Below, in pieces: positions 51,848-61,091 of a DNA stretch of 64,000 nucleotides. Below the pieces are notes generated by a model that had not been told where the DNA came from, did no database searches, and saw only the letters and a list, made by a program, of their open reading frames with translations. Made by a program: the position numbers and the translations under genes. Origin of the DNA: Pacificimonas pallii (GTDB lineage: Bacteria; Pseudomonadota; Alphaproteobacteria; Sphingomonadales; Sphingomonadaceae); the NCBI RefSeq assembly GCF_019204005.1, contig NZ_JAGSPA010000001.1, positions 1,013,305 through 1,077,304 of the forward strand, read 5' to 3'. The number at the start of each line of letters is the position of its first letter. The first letter of the stretch is position 1.

Positions 51848-54190
51848 ATGACCGACGTCGCGGGCGAACGGCGGGTGCTTTCGCTTTTCGAGCAGATGTT
51901 GGTCATCACGGACGACGAGCGCGAAACCTGGCTGCGTCAAAGGACCGGAGACGACGCGAAGCTGCGAGACCGCCTTCTCCAGCTGCTTGCCGCCGAACGG
52001 ACAATCGCCATTCGGACCGGCGCCGCCTTCGATAGGGTTGCGCCCGCCGCGGTTCCGAAGCGGATCGGGGCCTATCGCATTGGCGATGCCATCGGCTCGG
52101 GCGGTATGGGCACGGTGTATCTTGCGGAACGGTCCATCGACGACTTCGAACATCGAGTTGCCATCAAACTCATCAAGCCCGGCCTGTTCTCGGACGCGCT
52201 GACCGAGCGTTTCCAAAGGGAACGGCAACTGCTTGCCCGCCTCAACCATCCCCATATCGCACGCCTGTACGATGGCGGTATGCTGGACGACGGGACGCCC
52301 TATTTCGTCATGGAGTTTGTCGAAGGCAGCAAGCTGGTCGACTGGGTCGATGATCATCGGCCGCATCTCGAGCGCCGACTGGATCTCTTTCAGCAGATCG
52401 CCGAAGCTGTGCGATATGCTCATCAGCACCTGATCATCCACCGCGACCTGACGCCCGCGAACGTCCTGGTCACGAACGACGGACAAGCAAAGCTCATCGA
52501 CTTCGGAATTGCGCGGAGTCCGGCTGGCGATACGGACGGACCGGGCCCGTCGGCAAAACCGGACCGAATTGCCACGCCGGGTTACGGTGCCCCTGAACAG
52601 CTTGAGCAGGCGCCCGCCAGCACGCTCGCGGACATTTATTCATTGGGAAAGATCCTGGAATTCCTGGTGGGCCGGGACGGCAATCCCGAACTGGACGCGA
52701 TCGTGCAGAAGGCTGCAAATATCGACCCTGGCGCGCGGTACGACGGGGTCGCGTCGCTGCTCGCCGACATAAAGCGCTATTTCCGGGCGCAGCCGGTCGA
52801 GGCGTTCTCTGGACGTCGTCGCTATGCGTTGAAGAAGTTTGCCAACCGGCAGAAATTCGCTGTGACGGCCGCAATTGTCGGCGCGCTTGCGCTTGTAGCC
52901 GGGTTTGCCGCCATGCTGACCGGGTTTCAGGAGGCGCGATTGGCGCAATCCGTCGCTGAAAAGCAGCTCGCCGAAACCCAGAGCATGGCAGATTTTCTGA
53001 TGTTCGACGTTTATGACGAACTGAGCCGCGTGCCGGGAACGACCGCATCGCGCCTACTGATCGCCGAAAATGCGCAAACATATCTGAATGATATTGCCGC
53101 CAGGGATTCCCGGCCCTCCGTGCAGTTGCGCGCGGGCAGGGGGCTTTACAGGCTGGCCCAGGTGACGGGCGGTTTCGCACCGGGAAATGCGGGCGAGCTT
53201 CGTCAGGGTCTCGACTATCTTGGTCAGTCGGCTGCCCTTTTCCAGCCCCTGCTGGAAAGTCGTCCCTCCGATGACATGCGGCTGGCCGCGGCCAGGACCG
53301 AAATCGCGCTTATGCGGAGCAAGGGCGCCAGCTATGTCGATATTGCCGCCGCCATTCATCACGGCGAGCGCGCACTTGAAATTCTGGGCTCCGTCCAAAA
53401 GCCATCGGCCGCGGTCATCGCCGCGGAAGCCGAGGCATATCGCCATCTCGGCGATTTTCTGGCCTGCTGTTCAACGGAACCGGAACGCGGCATTCGCCTT
53501 CTGAAGGGCGGATATGCGAAAGTGAAGGCCGCCCCCGCCGCATTCGTCGGCGATCCGCGCGTGCGGCGCGCCAAGAACGACCTTCTGAACCTGAATGCCG
53601 GCGTCGCAATCCTGACCGGGGGCTATGAGGACGGAATCCCGCTCTTCCGGCAAGCGCTCGCCGCACAGAGTGCGCTTGTCGACGAAACCGGGCAGCCCGA
53701 GGATTTCGATCTGCAAGCCGTAATTGCGAGTAACCTCGCGCGTACCTTGTTGCACATTGGGCGGCCAAAGGAGGCGGAAAAGGTGATCGCGCCCGTTCAT
53801 CGCCAAGCGCTGCAGGCGGTCCGCGCCGACCCGCTCGACAATCGATTGCAGCGCCATCTGGCGACGATCAGCCTAGCTCACGCCTGGATTGCGGCGGAGC
53901 GCGGAGATGTCCCGGCCGCACAAGCCCATTTGGGCGAGGGGCTTGACTATGCGCGCCGTGCCGACGGGCCCGGCGGCATCGAGTCCCTGCCGTCCCTTTC
54001 CTATGCTCACCACCTTCAGGAGGCATCGGAAGCGCAGTGGGCGCTCCGTCAGACACAAGCGGCATGCGCAACGATGCGCGAAGCCCTTCAAATGTACCGC
54101 GACTATGCTGAAACTCTCTCGCTCCCCATGACCTCGCAACGCTACCGCGTTGCCCGCATGGAACAGCGTCTCGTGAGCTGTCCGGCCTGA
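51848..54190 (+). CDS. Ser/Thr protein kinase with membrane helix and TPR-like region
   Basis: 780 residues. After a helical leader, the kinase domain spans about 75-330: glycine loop IGSGGMGTVYLAE, VAIKLIK, catalytic loop IIHRDLTPANVLV, IDFGIARS and a shortened activation segment with TPGYGAPEQL. The Lys of HRDLKP is Thr here, which is common in this subgroup. A single membrane helix follows (FAVTAAIVGALALVAGFAAM). The periplasmic part is helical, with TPR-like segments (LLESRPSDDMRLAAARTEIA). Co-transcribed with the sigma factor; it may phosphorylate it in response to an envelope signal (inference). Confidence 0.92.
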   Translation: MTDVAGERRVLSLFEQMLVITDDERETWLRQRTGDDAKLRDRLLQLLAAERTIAIRTGAAFDRVAPAAVPKRIGAYRIGDAIGSGGMGTVYLAERSIDDFEHRVAIKLIKPGLFSDALTERFQRERQLLARLNHPHIARLYDGGMLDDGTPYFVMEFVEGSKLVDWVDDHRPHLERRLDLFQQIAEAVRYAHQHLIIHRDLTPANVLVTNDGQAKLIDFGIARSPAGDTDGPGPSAKPDRIATPGYGAPEQLEQAPASTLADIYSLGKILEFLVGRDGNPELDAIVQKAANIDPGARYDGVASLLADIKRYFRAQPVEAFSGRRRYALKKFANRQKFAVTAAIVGALALVAGFAAMLTGFQEARLAQSVAEKQLAETQSMADFLMFDVYDELSRVPGTTASRLLIAENAQTYLNDIAARDSRPSVQLRAGRGLYRLAQVTGGFAPGNAGELRQGLDYLGQSAALFQPLLESRPSDDMRLAAARTEIALMRSKGASYVDIAAAIHHGERALEILGSVQKPSAAVIAAEAEAYRHLGDFLACCSTEPERGIRLLKGGYAKVKAAPAAFVGDPRVRRAKNDLLNLNAGVAILTGGYEDGIPLFRQALAAQSALVDETGQPEDFDLQAVIASNLARTLLHIGRPKEAEKVIAPVHRQALQAVRADPLDNRLQRHLATISLAHAWIAAERGDVPAAQAHLGEGLDYARRADGPGGIESLPSLSYAHHLQEASEAQWALRQTQAACATMREALQMYRDYAETLSLPMTSQRYRVARMEQRLVSCPA

Positions 54191-54203
54191 CTGGCATGTG
54201 CAT

Positions 54204-54237
54204 CCTCCTCCTGCCGGATCAAGCCGGCAGGAGGAGG
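54204..54237. terminator. Bidirectional terminator-like hairpin
   Basis: CCTCCTCCTGCCGG at 54204-54217 pairs perfectly with CCGGCAGGAGGAGG at 54224-54237 across a 6-nt loop. It sits exactly between the kinase stop (+) and the PEP-CTERM stop (-). No strong T-run on either side. Confidence 0.65.
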
Positions 54238-54247
54238 TATGCATCTG

Positions 54248-54934
54248 TCAGGCTTTGCGGCGAAGCCTCGCACCGCCAACGGCGGCCAGACCCAAGGCCA
54301 TCAGAACCGCCGCTGCCGGGGCAGGCACCGGATTGGGGTCACCCGGATTGACGATGGATGTGATGCTGAGATTGATGTCGTCAATCGCAAAATCATTGCC
54401 TCCGAACGCGGTCTGCGCGTTGCGCAGGCGCAGAACCGCATCGGTTGCCGTTCCGCTGTTGAAGCTGGTCGACAGGCCGTTCCAGATTCCGGTTTGGATA
54501 GGCACCGAGAGCGTGTCGAGAACCTGCTCCACGCCGCCATCGAGCGATATGGTGAACGTCAGGACCGGTGGCGCCGCCGCGAATACGTTCATGACAAACG
54601 CTTCGAAGAAGTAATCGGTCATGCCGTCGACCGCGATATTGGACGACTGCCAGACGACGTCGTTCAGGTTTGTCGAGCCGTTGACGATCATCATCAGACC
54701 ATCGCCGGTCGTGTGGTCGCCAGCCTGCACGAAGTTGCTGTTGAACGCCCTGGGGTTGTTACCGACCGTATACTCGGCAGCAGAGAAATTCCCGCCGGCC
54801 CGATAGGTATAGTCGGAAACAAATCCCGTATTTCCCGCCTCGAAATCGCCATTTGTGACCAGATTTACGGCGCTGGCAGGTGCCGCCAGCGCCAGTGCGG
54901 CCGTCGCCGCAGCCAATCCAAAACCAATTTTCAT
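54248..54934 (-). CDS. PEP-CTERM-anchored exported protein (second)
   Basis: 228 residues. Signal peptide MKIGFGLAAATAALALAAPA ending in SAVNL. VNLVTNGDFEAG is the start of a jelly-roll, carbohydrate-binding-like fold often seen in such proteins. The C terminus NPVPAPAAAVLMALGLAAV followed by GGARLRRKA is the sorting signal. Function unknown; a surface or matrix protein is likely. The pairing with the kinase/sigma genes across a shared terminator may be accidental. Confidence 0.9.
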   Translation of the reverse strand: MKIGFGLAAATAALALAAPASAVNLVTNGDFEAGNTGFVSDYTYRAGGNFSAAEYTVGNNPRAFNSNFVQAGDHTTGDGLMMIVNGSTNLNDVVWQSSNIAVDGMTDYFFEAFVMNVFAAAPPVLTFTISLDGGVEQVLDTLSVPIQTGIWNGLSTSFNSGTATDAVLRLRNAQTAFGGNDFAIDDINLSITSIVNPGDPNPVPAPAAAVLMALGLAAVGGARLRRKA

Positions 54935-55016
54935 CTCAAAACCCTTTATCGTACGCGCCTCCGCGCAACTGCAGAGGCTTCACACAATAATAGGCGGATT
55001 TTAGCGGCAAAACGGA

Positions 55017-55367
55017 TCATTTCGGTATCGCACTGTTTGAAGCCGATCCCTCCGCCATTCCATTAGCGGCCACCTGATACAGCGGCTTGGCTTCTCCGAT
55101 GGCGATCTCACCTGCGTTCTTGCGGATGGCAACCGATCCGCTCTTCAGTATCGCGGCGGTTGTGCCCTTCGCCCGGGACTGGTTGAAGTGGCGCAGGAGG
55201 TCCAGCGCATTCAGCTCAAGGTCGCTCAACAGAGCGCCGCGAAACTTATGGATCAACAACAGGGATGTGGAATGCGCCTCCGAGCCGTATTGCTGCCGAT
55301 ACGCAGCGATGTATCCGCGATCAGCGGCGAAGAGCGCCTCGAAGGCAGTGCCGGCGTCCGCCAACAA
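55017..55367 (-). CDS. Hypothetical protein downstream of RTX gene, possibly a gene remnant
   Basis: 116 residues from a TTG at 55367. The same frame remains coding-like for about 20 more codons upstream (GPENYPRSAKAKVEAAERPN) until an in-frame TGA, beyond which an ATG at 55466 gives MRASVLMVHAA. So either the start is the TTG or a gene starting at 55466, 19 nt after the RTX stop, is broken by that TGA. The product is helical (ALLSDLELNALDLLRHFNQS, GTTAAILKSGSVAIRKNAGE). Not recognised. The position behind the secreted RTX protein hints at an accessory role. Confidence 0.4.
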   Translation of the reverse strand: MLADAGTAFEALFAADRGYIAAYRQQYGSEAHSTSLLLIHKFRGALLSDLELNALDLLRHFNQSRAKGTTAAILKSGSVAIRKNAGEIAIGEAKPLYQVAANGMAEGSASNSAIPK

Positions 55368-55484
55368 GGTATTCGGCCGTTCAGCCGCCTCGACCTTCGC
55401 CTTGGCGCTTCTCGGATAGTTTTCAGGCCCTCAGGCCGCGTGAACCATCAAAACGCTGGCGCGCATATTCCGAATCGTAGGAAA

Positions 55485-58400
55485 TTAGGCCATCTCTAAC
55501 ATCGTCATATGATGGTCAGGGCCATCTGAAGGTGTGTAGAAGCCTATCTCCCACATGTCCTCTTCCGAAAACGCCTGTTCCGTCAACGGGGCACCAATAG
55601 CCTCTATGCTGCTCGCCTGTTCCACCTGCCCGCTATTACTCTGCAGGTCAGCATATGCAGCTTTGAGTTCATCATATGTGAGCGTCTCTTGCGTAATGGT
55701 TCCGTCGGCCTCTTCCGTTTGGAATATGAAGCGCTCGACACGATTATATGTGCGACCGCGGTACGAAGTGTCCTGTCCCTGGATTGTGATTGAATCCCCC
55801 TGTACACCGACTTCTATCAGATAATCTGCGCCAAGGTCGGTCAGAGTGAGCATTTCCAAATCGATACCCACGCCGAAGATCAGCTTCTCGCTGCCGCCAT
55901 TCCCTAATCTGTTTTCGCCCTCGTAAATCCGGTCCACGCCGTCACCCAGGTTGAAATAATAGGTGTCGTGACCTGCGGCGCCGTTCAAATAGTCGTCTCC
56001 GGTCCCGCCATGCAGATGGTCATTGCCGTCCCATCCGCGCAAGCTGTCGTTACCACCTGCTGCATTGATCCGATCATCGCCGCGTGAGCCGATAATGGTT
56101 TCGGAGGCCTCGGTCGTTTCCTGCTCGATCCGCAATGCCTGCAGCGCGCTTTCACTTATGCTGGTTTGAGTAATCGAGCCATCAGCATTCTCGGTTTGAA
56201 AGACAAATGTTTCGATCCGATTATATCTGCGGCCATGCTCAGATGCATCCACTTCATCCAGAAAAATACTGTCATTCGTGCCCGCGATGGCAATGGTCAG
56301 GTCATGCCACTGGCCGGTCTTCGAGACAAGCAGGTCATCCAACGTGATCCCAAGGCCAAAAACCAGCCTATCGTTGCCACCGCTGCCATATTTGCTTTCA
56401 TTTTCGAAGATACGGTCCTGTCCGTCTCCTAATTCGAAAAAATAGCTGTCATTGCCAGCATTTCCGAACAGGTCGTCATTGCCCGGCCCGCCACGAATTT
56501 CGACATCATCTCTGCTGGTGCCATATACCAGGTCGTCACCGTCAGTTGCCTGTTGGGCGATGTATGCGCGGTCAAGCTGGCCCCTGCTCCATATCGTGCC
56601 ATCATCAAAGCGAAGCTCGTTGATTCCCCACTCGCGCGAAGCATAGCCACCTGTTAATTGGTGATAAATCTTGATTGAACCATCATTGCCCTCAAAGTCG
56701 ATGACAAGGTGTTCGCCATCTCGCGTGAAGAGCAGGTCATCGGCGTCTATGCCTGCGCCAAAGTCGATGCGGTCGTAGCTTCCCCAATAATCGTGAAATT
56801 CCGATATGATATCGTGCCCGCCGCCCAGTTCATACTCGTAAACGTCGTTGTGCTTGCCGCCCTCAAGCAGATCATTGCCGAGGCCCCCGTTCAGCCTGTC
56901 GCCGCCATTGTTGCCGCGCAGCGTGTCATTCCCGGCACCGCCGAAGATGTTATCGACGCCGGACGTCCCATTGATCACGTCATCGCCGCTGGTTGCTTGG
57001 CCGGACACCAGCCGACCGGCTATCTCGTCTTTGTCCCAAATGGTACCATCATCAAACCTGATCTGATCAATCGTCCATTCGCGGCCACCATTGACCTGAT
57101 TATCGAGGGTGATGGAACCGGTGAGATTGTCGAAAGTCAGAACAACGTCGTTTGCATCCGTGCTGGATTTGCGAACGACCGTTTCATTGGGCGTGATCCC
57201 CGCGCCAAGCTGCACATAGTCGCCATCATTGCCCCAATAATTTCGAAAATCCGAAATCACATCATCGCCATCACCGACATTGTAAATGTAGCCATCGTCG
57301 CCGCGTCCCCCACGTAGCAGATCATTGCCAAGGCCGCCCTCGATAACGTCGCTGGTCCAGAAACCGTCGATCGTGTCGTCACCGTCCGTGCTTAACAGGA
57401 GAAGATTCTGGACGTCTTTCTTGGTCAGTGTCTCACCGTCCGCGAAATCGAAATATTCGATATCCGTCCATGTGAAGCTCTGCGTATCACCCGAAACGGC
57501 GAATGCACCCTCGATGGTTAGCGTATCGCTTGTATCATTGATCGCGATCATCAGATTGGTACCATCACGCGCAAAGGTGACGTCGGCGGACGCTAGCCCT
57601 TCGGTAAACTCAATGCGGTCCGCGTCAGAGATCGTCGTATATTCGACACTTTCCTGAATGATGTCATTGCCGGAGCCGCGACCGAATACATATGTGTCGG
57701 CACCATCGGCGCCGCGCAGGATATCATTGCCCGCGCCGCCATCGATGCGATCGCTGGTATGAAAACCGGTGATGGTCTCATTCGCCGCAGTGCCAATCGT
57801 CAAGAGAGCCTGCACATCGGATTTCGTAATGACGGTGCCGTCCGCAAACTCGAAGGCTTCTACATCACGGTCGGTGAAGCCCACATAATTGTAGAACTGG
57901 CCATCAATCGTCAGTTTGTCAGCCGAACCGGAGAGACTGATGATCAGTTGATCGCCATTTCTGGCATAATGAACGCCGTCAGGAACAATCCCGGCATTGA
58001 AAATGACCTTGTCGTTCTCTGACAGATTATGATCGGTCACCGTTTCGAAAATTATGTCGGAACCATATCCAACGCCAAAATAGTAGAAGTCCGAGCCATC
58101 GCCGCCAGATAAAACGTCGTCACCTTCACGGCCGTCTAGCTCGTCATTCTGAAACGTGCCGACCAGATTGTCGTCACCGGATGTCCCGCCAAGGACCATG
58201 TTGGCAACATCGCGCTTGCTCCAGACCGTGCCGTCGGCGAACTCGAAATGCTCAATATCATTCCAGCTAAACCAGCTTGAATGTGCGAACTGACCGGAGA
58301 CCGTCACACTATCGGATGTACCCGCAATACTCAGAGTCAATGCGTTTCCGGAGCGCGAGACGCTTACGTCCGTCGGCGCAATATTCGCTCCAAAGATCAG

Positions 58401-61082
58401 ACGATCATTGTCGCTGATATTTGCGAATTCGACACTTTCATGAATGGTGTCCTGACCATCGCCGATATTGAACAGATATGTATCCGATCCGTCAGCGCCG
58501 TAAAGTGTATCATTGCCAAGGCCGCCCGCAAGGGTGTCCGCAGTGTGGAAAGCGGTGATCGTGTCGTCGCCGTCAGTAGATGCCAGCAGCATCGACTGGA
58601 TATCCGATTTGTTCCAGACAAGCCCGTCCGCGAACCGGAATTCTTCGACATCGTGATCGGTAAAGCCGATATAATTATCGAATTGTCCGCCTATGGTCAG
58701 TGTTTCGCCAGATGCCTGAACGGTGAACACCAAAGCGTCGCCGTTCCTGGAGACATCCATGTCAGCAGCGGTCAGACCTGGGCCGAACTCGACAATGTCA
58801 AAATCCGAAAAATTATGATTGTCGAGTTGCTCGACGATCAGATCATTTCCGTACCCAGCGTCATAAACATAGATGTCGTTTCCATCGCCGCCCGAAAGCG
58901 TGTCATTTCCAGCTCCGCCATTCAGGCGCTCGCTGAAAACGTAGCCATGAATGACGTCATCACCATCAGTCGACATCTGATTCAGCAGACGCTGGCGGAC
59001 GTCAGATTCGGTCCAGACCGTCCCATCTTCAAAAACAAATCGCTCGATCTCATTCCAATTTTGCACGCCAAAAACGCCGGTGTGAAAATGATCGAACTGT
59101 CCGTCGATGGTCAACTGATCGGCGTGCCCCTCAATAGAAATCGCGAGCGATTTGCTTGCGCCGTTGCGAGAGAGGCGGATCATATCCGGGGTAATCCCGG
59201 CCCCGAATTCAATTCGGTCGGTGTCACTGGCCAAAATATTATCTGCGGCGTCGCGGATCGTGTCATGGCCATAGCCGATACTGAAGATGTAGGTGTCGGA
59301 CTCATTGCCACCTGAAAGCAGGTCATCACCCGCACCACCATCAAGCCTGTCAGTCACATCAAAGCCGTAAATCTCGTCATCGCCTTCGGTTTTGGCATCA
59401 GCGACCATTTTGGTCATGAGGGACTGCCAGTCGAGCGTCCGTCCCGTTTCGAACGACAGAAACTCGATCCGGTCCAGCCACTGCTTGCCCAGAGGACCTG
59501 TGTAGGCCGCTTCGAACTGATCAATGATCGTGAGTTCGTCGTCGGTGCCTGTCAGACGGATGGTCAAATCATCTGACGGGCCGTTACGGACAAACTCGAG
59601 ATCGTCGAGGCGAACGCCCGCACCGAACTCAACGAAGTCCGGTAGGTCGATGAGGATGTTATTGACGTTTTCGTGAATGGAATCCTGACCATAGCCGAAC
59701 GCAAAGACATACCCATCACCATTGTCCCCGCCGGAAAGAAAATCATTGCCGGCCCCGCCGTCGAGCCAGTCGATCGAAGCGGTGCCGATAACAGTTTCAT
59801 CCCCCTCGCCAGGATGAGAAACGGCCTGCGCCATTGTGATCCGGTTCCAGTTCACGCCGTCGGCGAATGATATTTCGGCAACGCCATTGTCTGGCGAGAA
59901 GTCGCCGCCAAAGAGGCCCGGCGTCGAACCGGTGAACTGGTTCTTGACCCTCACCACATTGTCGGTTCCGGTCACTGCCAGGATCAGGTCCAGGCCTTCG
60001 CGCGTGGCGGTGAAATCACCGCTTGCATAGTCTGCGAACCGAATGACGTCGTCAACCTGTTCGGTGAGCATGGCTTCAACGTCATCGACGACGACATCGC
60101 CAAACTCGCGGCCAAAGACATAGCTGTCGAACCCCTGACCGCCCGCAACAAGCGTATTACCATTGGTCACATAGAAAATGTCGTCACCGCTGGTCCCGTT
60201 GAGTACGCCTTCGCCCGCGACAATCCGATTTTTGGGAACGCCGAGTTCGTTGGCGGCGTCGCGTATGTCGATGTTCGGGTCCACGGTTTCGTAAGCGGCA
60301 ACGATATTGCCAAATAAGTAATTGTAGCTGTTTACCAGTCCATCGCCGCGATCAAGCCCGCCAATGACGATATCCAGGATCGGCTTCCAGCCCTGCAGCT
60401 CGGTCAGTGCCGCGTCACCATCAGCCGGAAGGCTACCGAGGATCGCTTCATAAGATGGAATGAGCTGGCGGGCATCGGACAGCGTAAAGCGGTCTTCAGT
60501 GGCATCATAATCGACGCCCGGGAAAAGCTGATCGCCGAGCGGACCCTGCAGCGCCAGCCGCACGGCGAAGACTTCCTGCCGGTCGCGCAGCAGATTTGTG
60601 AAATCGCCAACGGCATCGAGGCCCGCCTCCGGATTGGCGGGCGCATAGTCCGCGAAGGGTAGGCGCTCGCCGGTGTAGCGCTCGAAAAACGTGACTTCCT
60701 CGCCAGAAATCTCGGTGACGCTCTCGTCAACGGCAAGACCGCCACCCAGGGCAGAAAGCCCGTCCGCATAGCTGGCATATGCCGATTCGACGACCTCCAC
60801 CGAACCGTCAATGTCTTGAAGCCGGAATATGCGCCAGTCCGAGCCCGCTGTCGTGGGCGGAACCAGAATCCCGCTGACCGTGCCAATGCCGCCTTCAGCC
60901 GATAAGGTATGCGCCAACGCAATGCCCGCGCTTGGGACGACGGGCGTCAGAATGTTCAGGTCCGGCGCAAAATCAGGTACATGCGACGCCCATGCGTTCA
61001 ACAGCGGAAGCGCCGCGACGCGAAGAACCTCAATGTCCGCGGTATCCAAAGTCGGCAAAACCACATCCAAGGCTGTCATCAC
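55485..61082 (-). CDS. Giant RTX calcium-binding protein, C-terminal half
   Basis: 1865 residues from GTG at 61082 (ATG at 61079). The first ~290 residues are non-repetitive; then come about eleven modules of 120-150 residues. Each has an RTX nonapeptide block (RLDGGAGDDLLSGGNESDTY, DRIDGGAGNDILRGADGADT), a segment like IFSIGYGHDTIRDAAD, a strand-rich block with LTIDGQF and a joint FADGTVWTKSDV. These are Ca2+-binding repeats with HCBP-related domains. There is no N-terminal signal peptide; the acidic C terminus suits type I secretion. Three codons and a TAG separate it in frame from the upstream ORF, so it is probably the distal part of one larger gene. Confidence 0.85.
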   Translation of the reverse strand: MMTALDVVLPTLDTADIEVLRVAALPLLNAWASHVPDFAPDLNILTPVVPSAGIALAHTLSAEGGIGTVSGILVPPTTAGSDWRIFRLQDIDGSVEVVESAYASYADGLSALGGGLAVDESVTEISGEEVTFFERYTGERLPFADYAPANPEAGLDAVGDFTNLLRDRQEVFAVRLALQGPLGDQLFPGVDYDATEDRFTLSDARQLIPSYEAILGSLPADGDAALTELQGWKPILDIVIGGLDRGDGLVNSYNYLFGNIVAAYETVDPNIDIRDAANELGVPKNRIVAGEGVLNGTSGDDIFYVTNGNTLVAGGQGFDSYVFGREFGDVVVDDVEAMLTEQVDDVIRFADYASGDFTATREGLDLILAVTGTDNVVRVKNQFTGSTPGLFGGDFSPDNGVAEISFADGVNWNRITMAQAVSHPGEGDETVIGTASIDWLDGGAGNDFLSGGDNGDGYVFAFGYGQDSIHENVNNILIDLPDFVEFGAGVRLDDLEFVRNGPSDDLTIRLTGTDDELTIIDQFEAAYTGPLGKQWLDRIEFLSFETGRTLDWQSLMTKMVADAKTEGDDEIYGFDVTDRLDGGAGDDLLSGGNESDTYIFSIGYGHDTIRDAADNILASDTDRIEFGAGITPDMIRLSRNGASKSLAISIEGHADQLTIDGQFDHFHTGVFGVQNWNEIERFVFEDGTVWTESDVRQRLLNQMSTDGDDVIHGYVFSERLNGGAGNDTLSGGDGNDIYVYDAGYGNDLIVEQLDNHNFSDFDIVEFGPGLTAADMDVSRNGDALVFTVQASGETLTIGGQFDNYIGFTDHDVEEFRFADGLVWNKSDIQSMLLASTDGDDTITAFHTADTLAGGLGNDTLYGADGSDTYLFNIGDGQDTIHESVEFANISDNDRLIFGANIAPTDVSVSRSGNALTLSIAGTSDSVTVSGQFAHSSWFSWNDIEHFEFADGTVWSKRDVANMVLGGTSGDDNLVGTFQNDELDGREGDDVLSGGDGSDFYYFGVGYGSDIIFETVTDHNLSENDKVIFNAGIVPDGVHYARNGDQLIISLSGSADKLTIDGQFYNYVGFTDRDVEAFEFADGTVITKSDVQALLTIGTAANETITGFHTSDRIDGGAGNDILRGADGADTYVFGRGSGNDIIQESVEYTTISDADRIEFTEGLASADVTFARDGTNLMIAINDTSDTLTIEGAFAVSGDTQSFTWTDIEYFDFADGETLTKKDVQNLLLLSTDGDDTIDGFWTSDVIEGGLGNDLLRGGRGDDGYIYNVGDGDDVISDFRNYWGNDGDYVQLGAGITPNETVVRKSSTDANDVVLTFDNLTGSITLDNQVNGGREWTIDQIRFDDGTIWDKDEIAGRLVSGQATSGDDVINGTSGVDNIFGGAGNDTLRGNNGGDRLNGGLGNDLLEGGKHNDVYEYELGGGHDIISEFHDYWGSYDRIDFGAGIDADDLLFTRDGEHLVIDFEGNDGSIKIYHQLTGGYASREWGINELRFDDGTIWSRGQLDRAYIAQQATDGDDLVYGTSRDDVEIRGGPGNDDLFGNAGNDSYFFELGDGQDRIFENESKYGSGGNDRLVFGLGITLDDLLVSKTGQWHDLTIAIAGTNDSIFLDEVDASEHGRRYNRIETFVFQTENADGSITQTSISESALQALRIEQETTEASETIIGSRGDDRINAAGGNDSLRGWDGNDHLHGGTGDDYLNGAAGHDTYYFNLGDGVDRIYEGENRLGNGGSEKLIFGVGIDLEMLTLTDLGADYLIEVGVQGDSITIQGQDTSYRGRTYNRVERFIFQTEEADGTITQETLTYDELKAAYADLQSNSGQVEQASSIEAIGAPLTEQAFSEEDMWEIGFYTPSDGPDHHMTMLEMA

Positions 61083-61091
61083 GGCGCTGTC

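Noticed and set aside
56166..59870. Plus-strand frames of up to 344 codons opposite the RTX array
   Set aside because: Repetitive antisense shadows of the Ca2+-binding modules.
55600..60200. CRISPR-like or satellite repeat array
   Set aside because: The periodicity is that of diverged coding modules of about 400 bp, with no short identical repeats and spacers; no cas genes.
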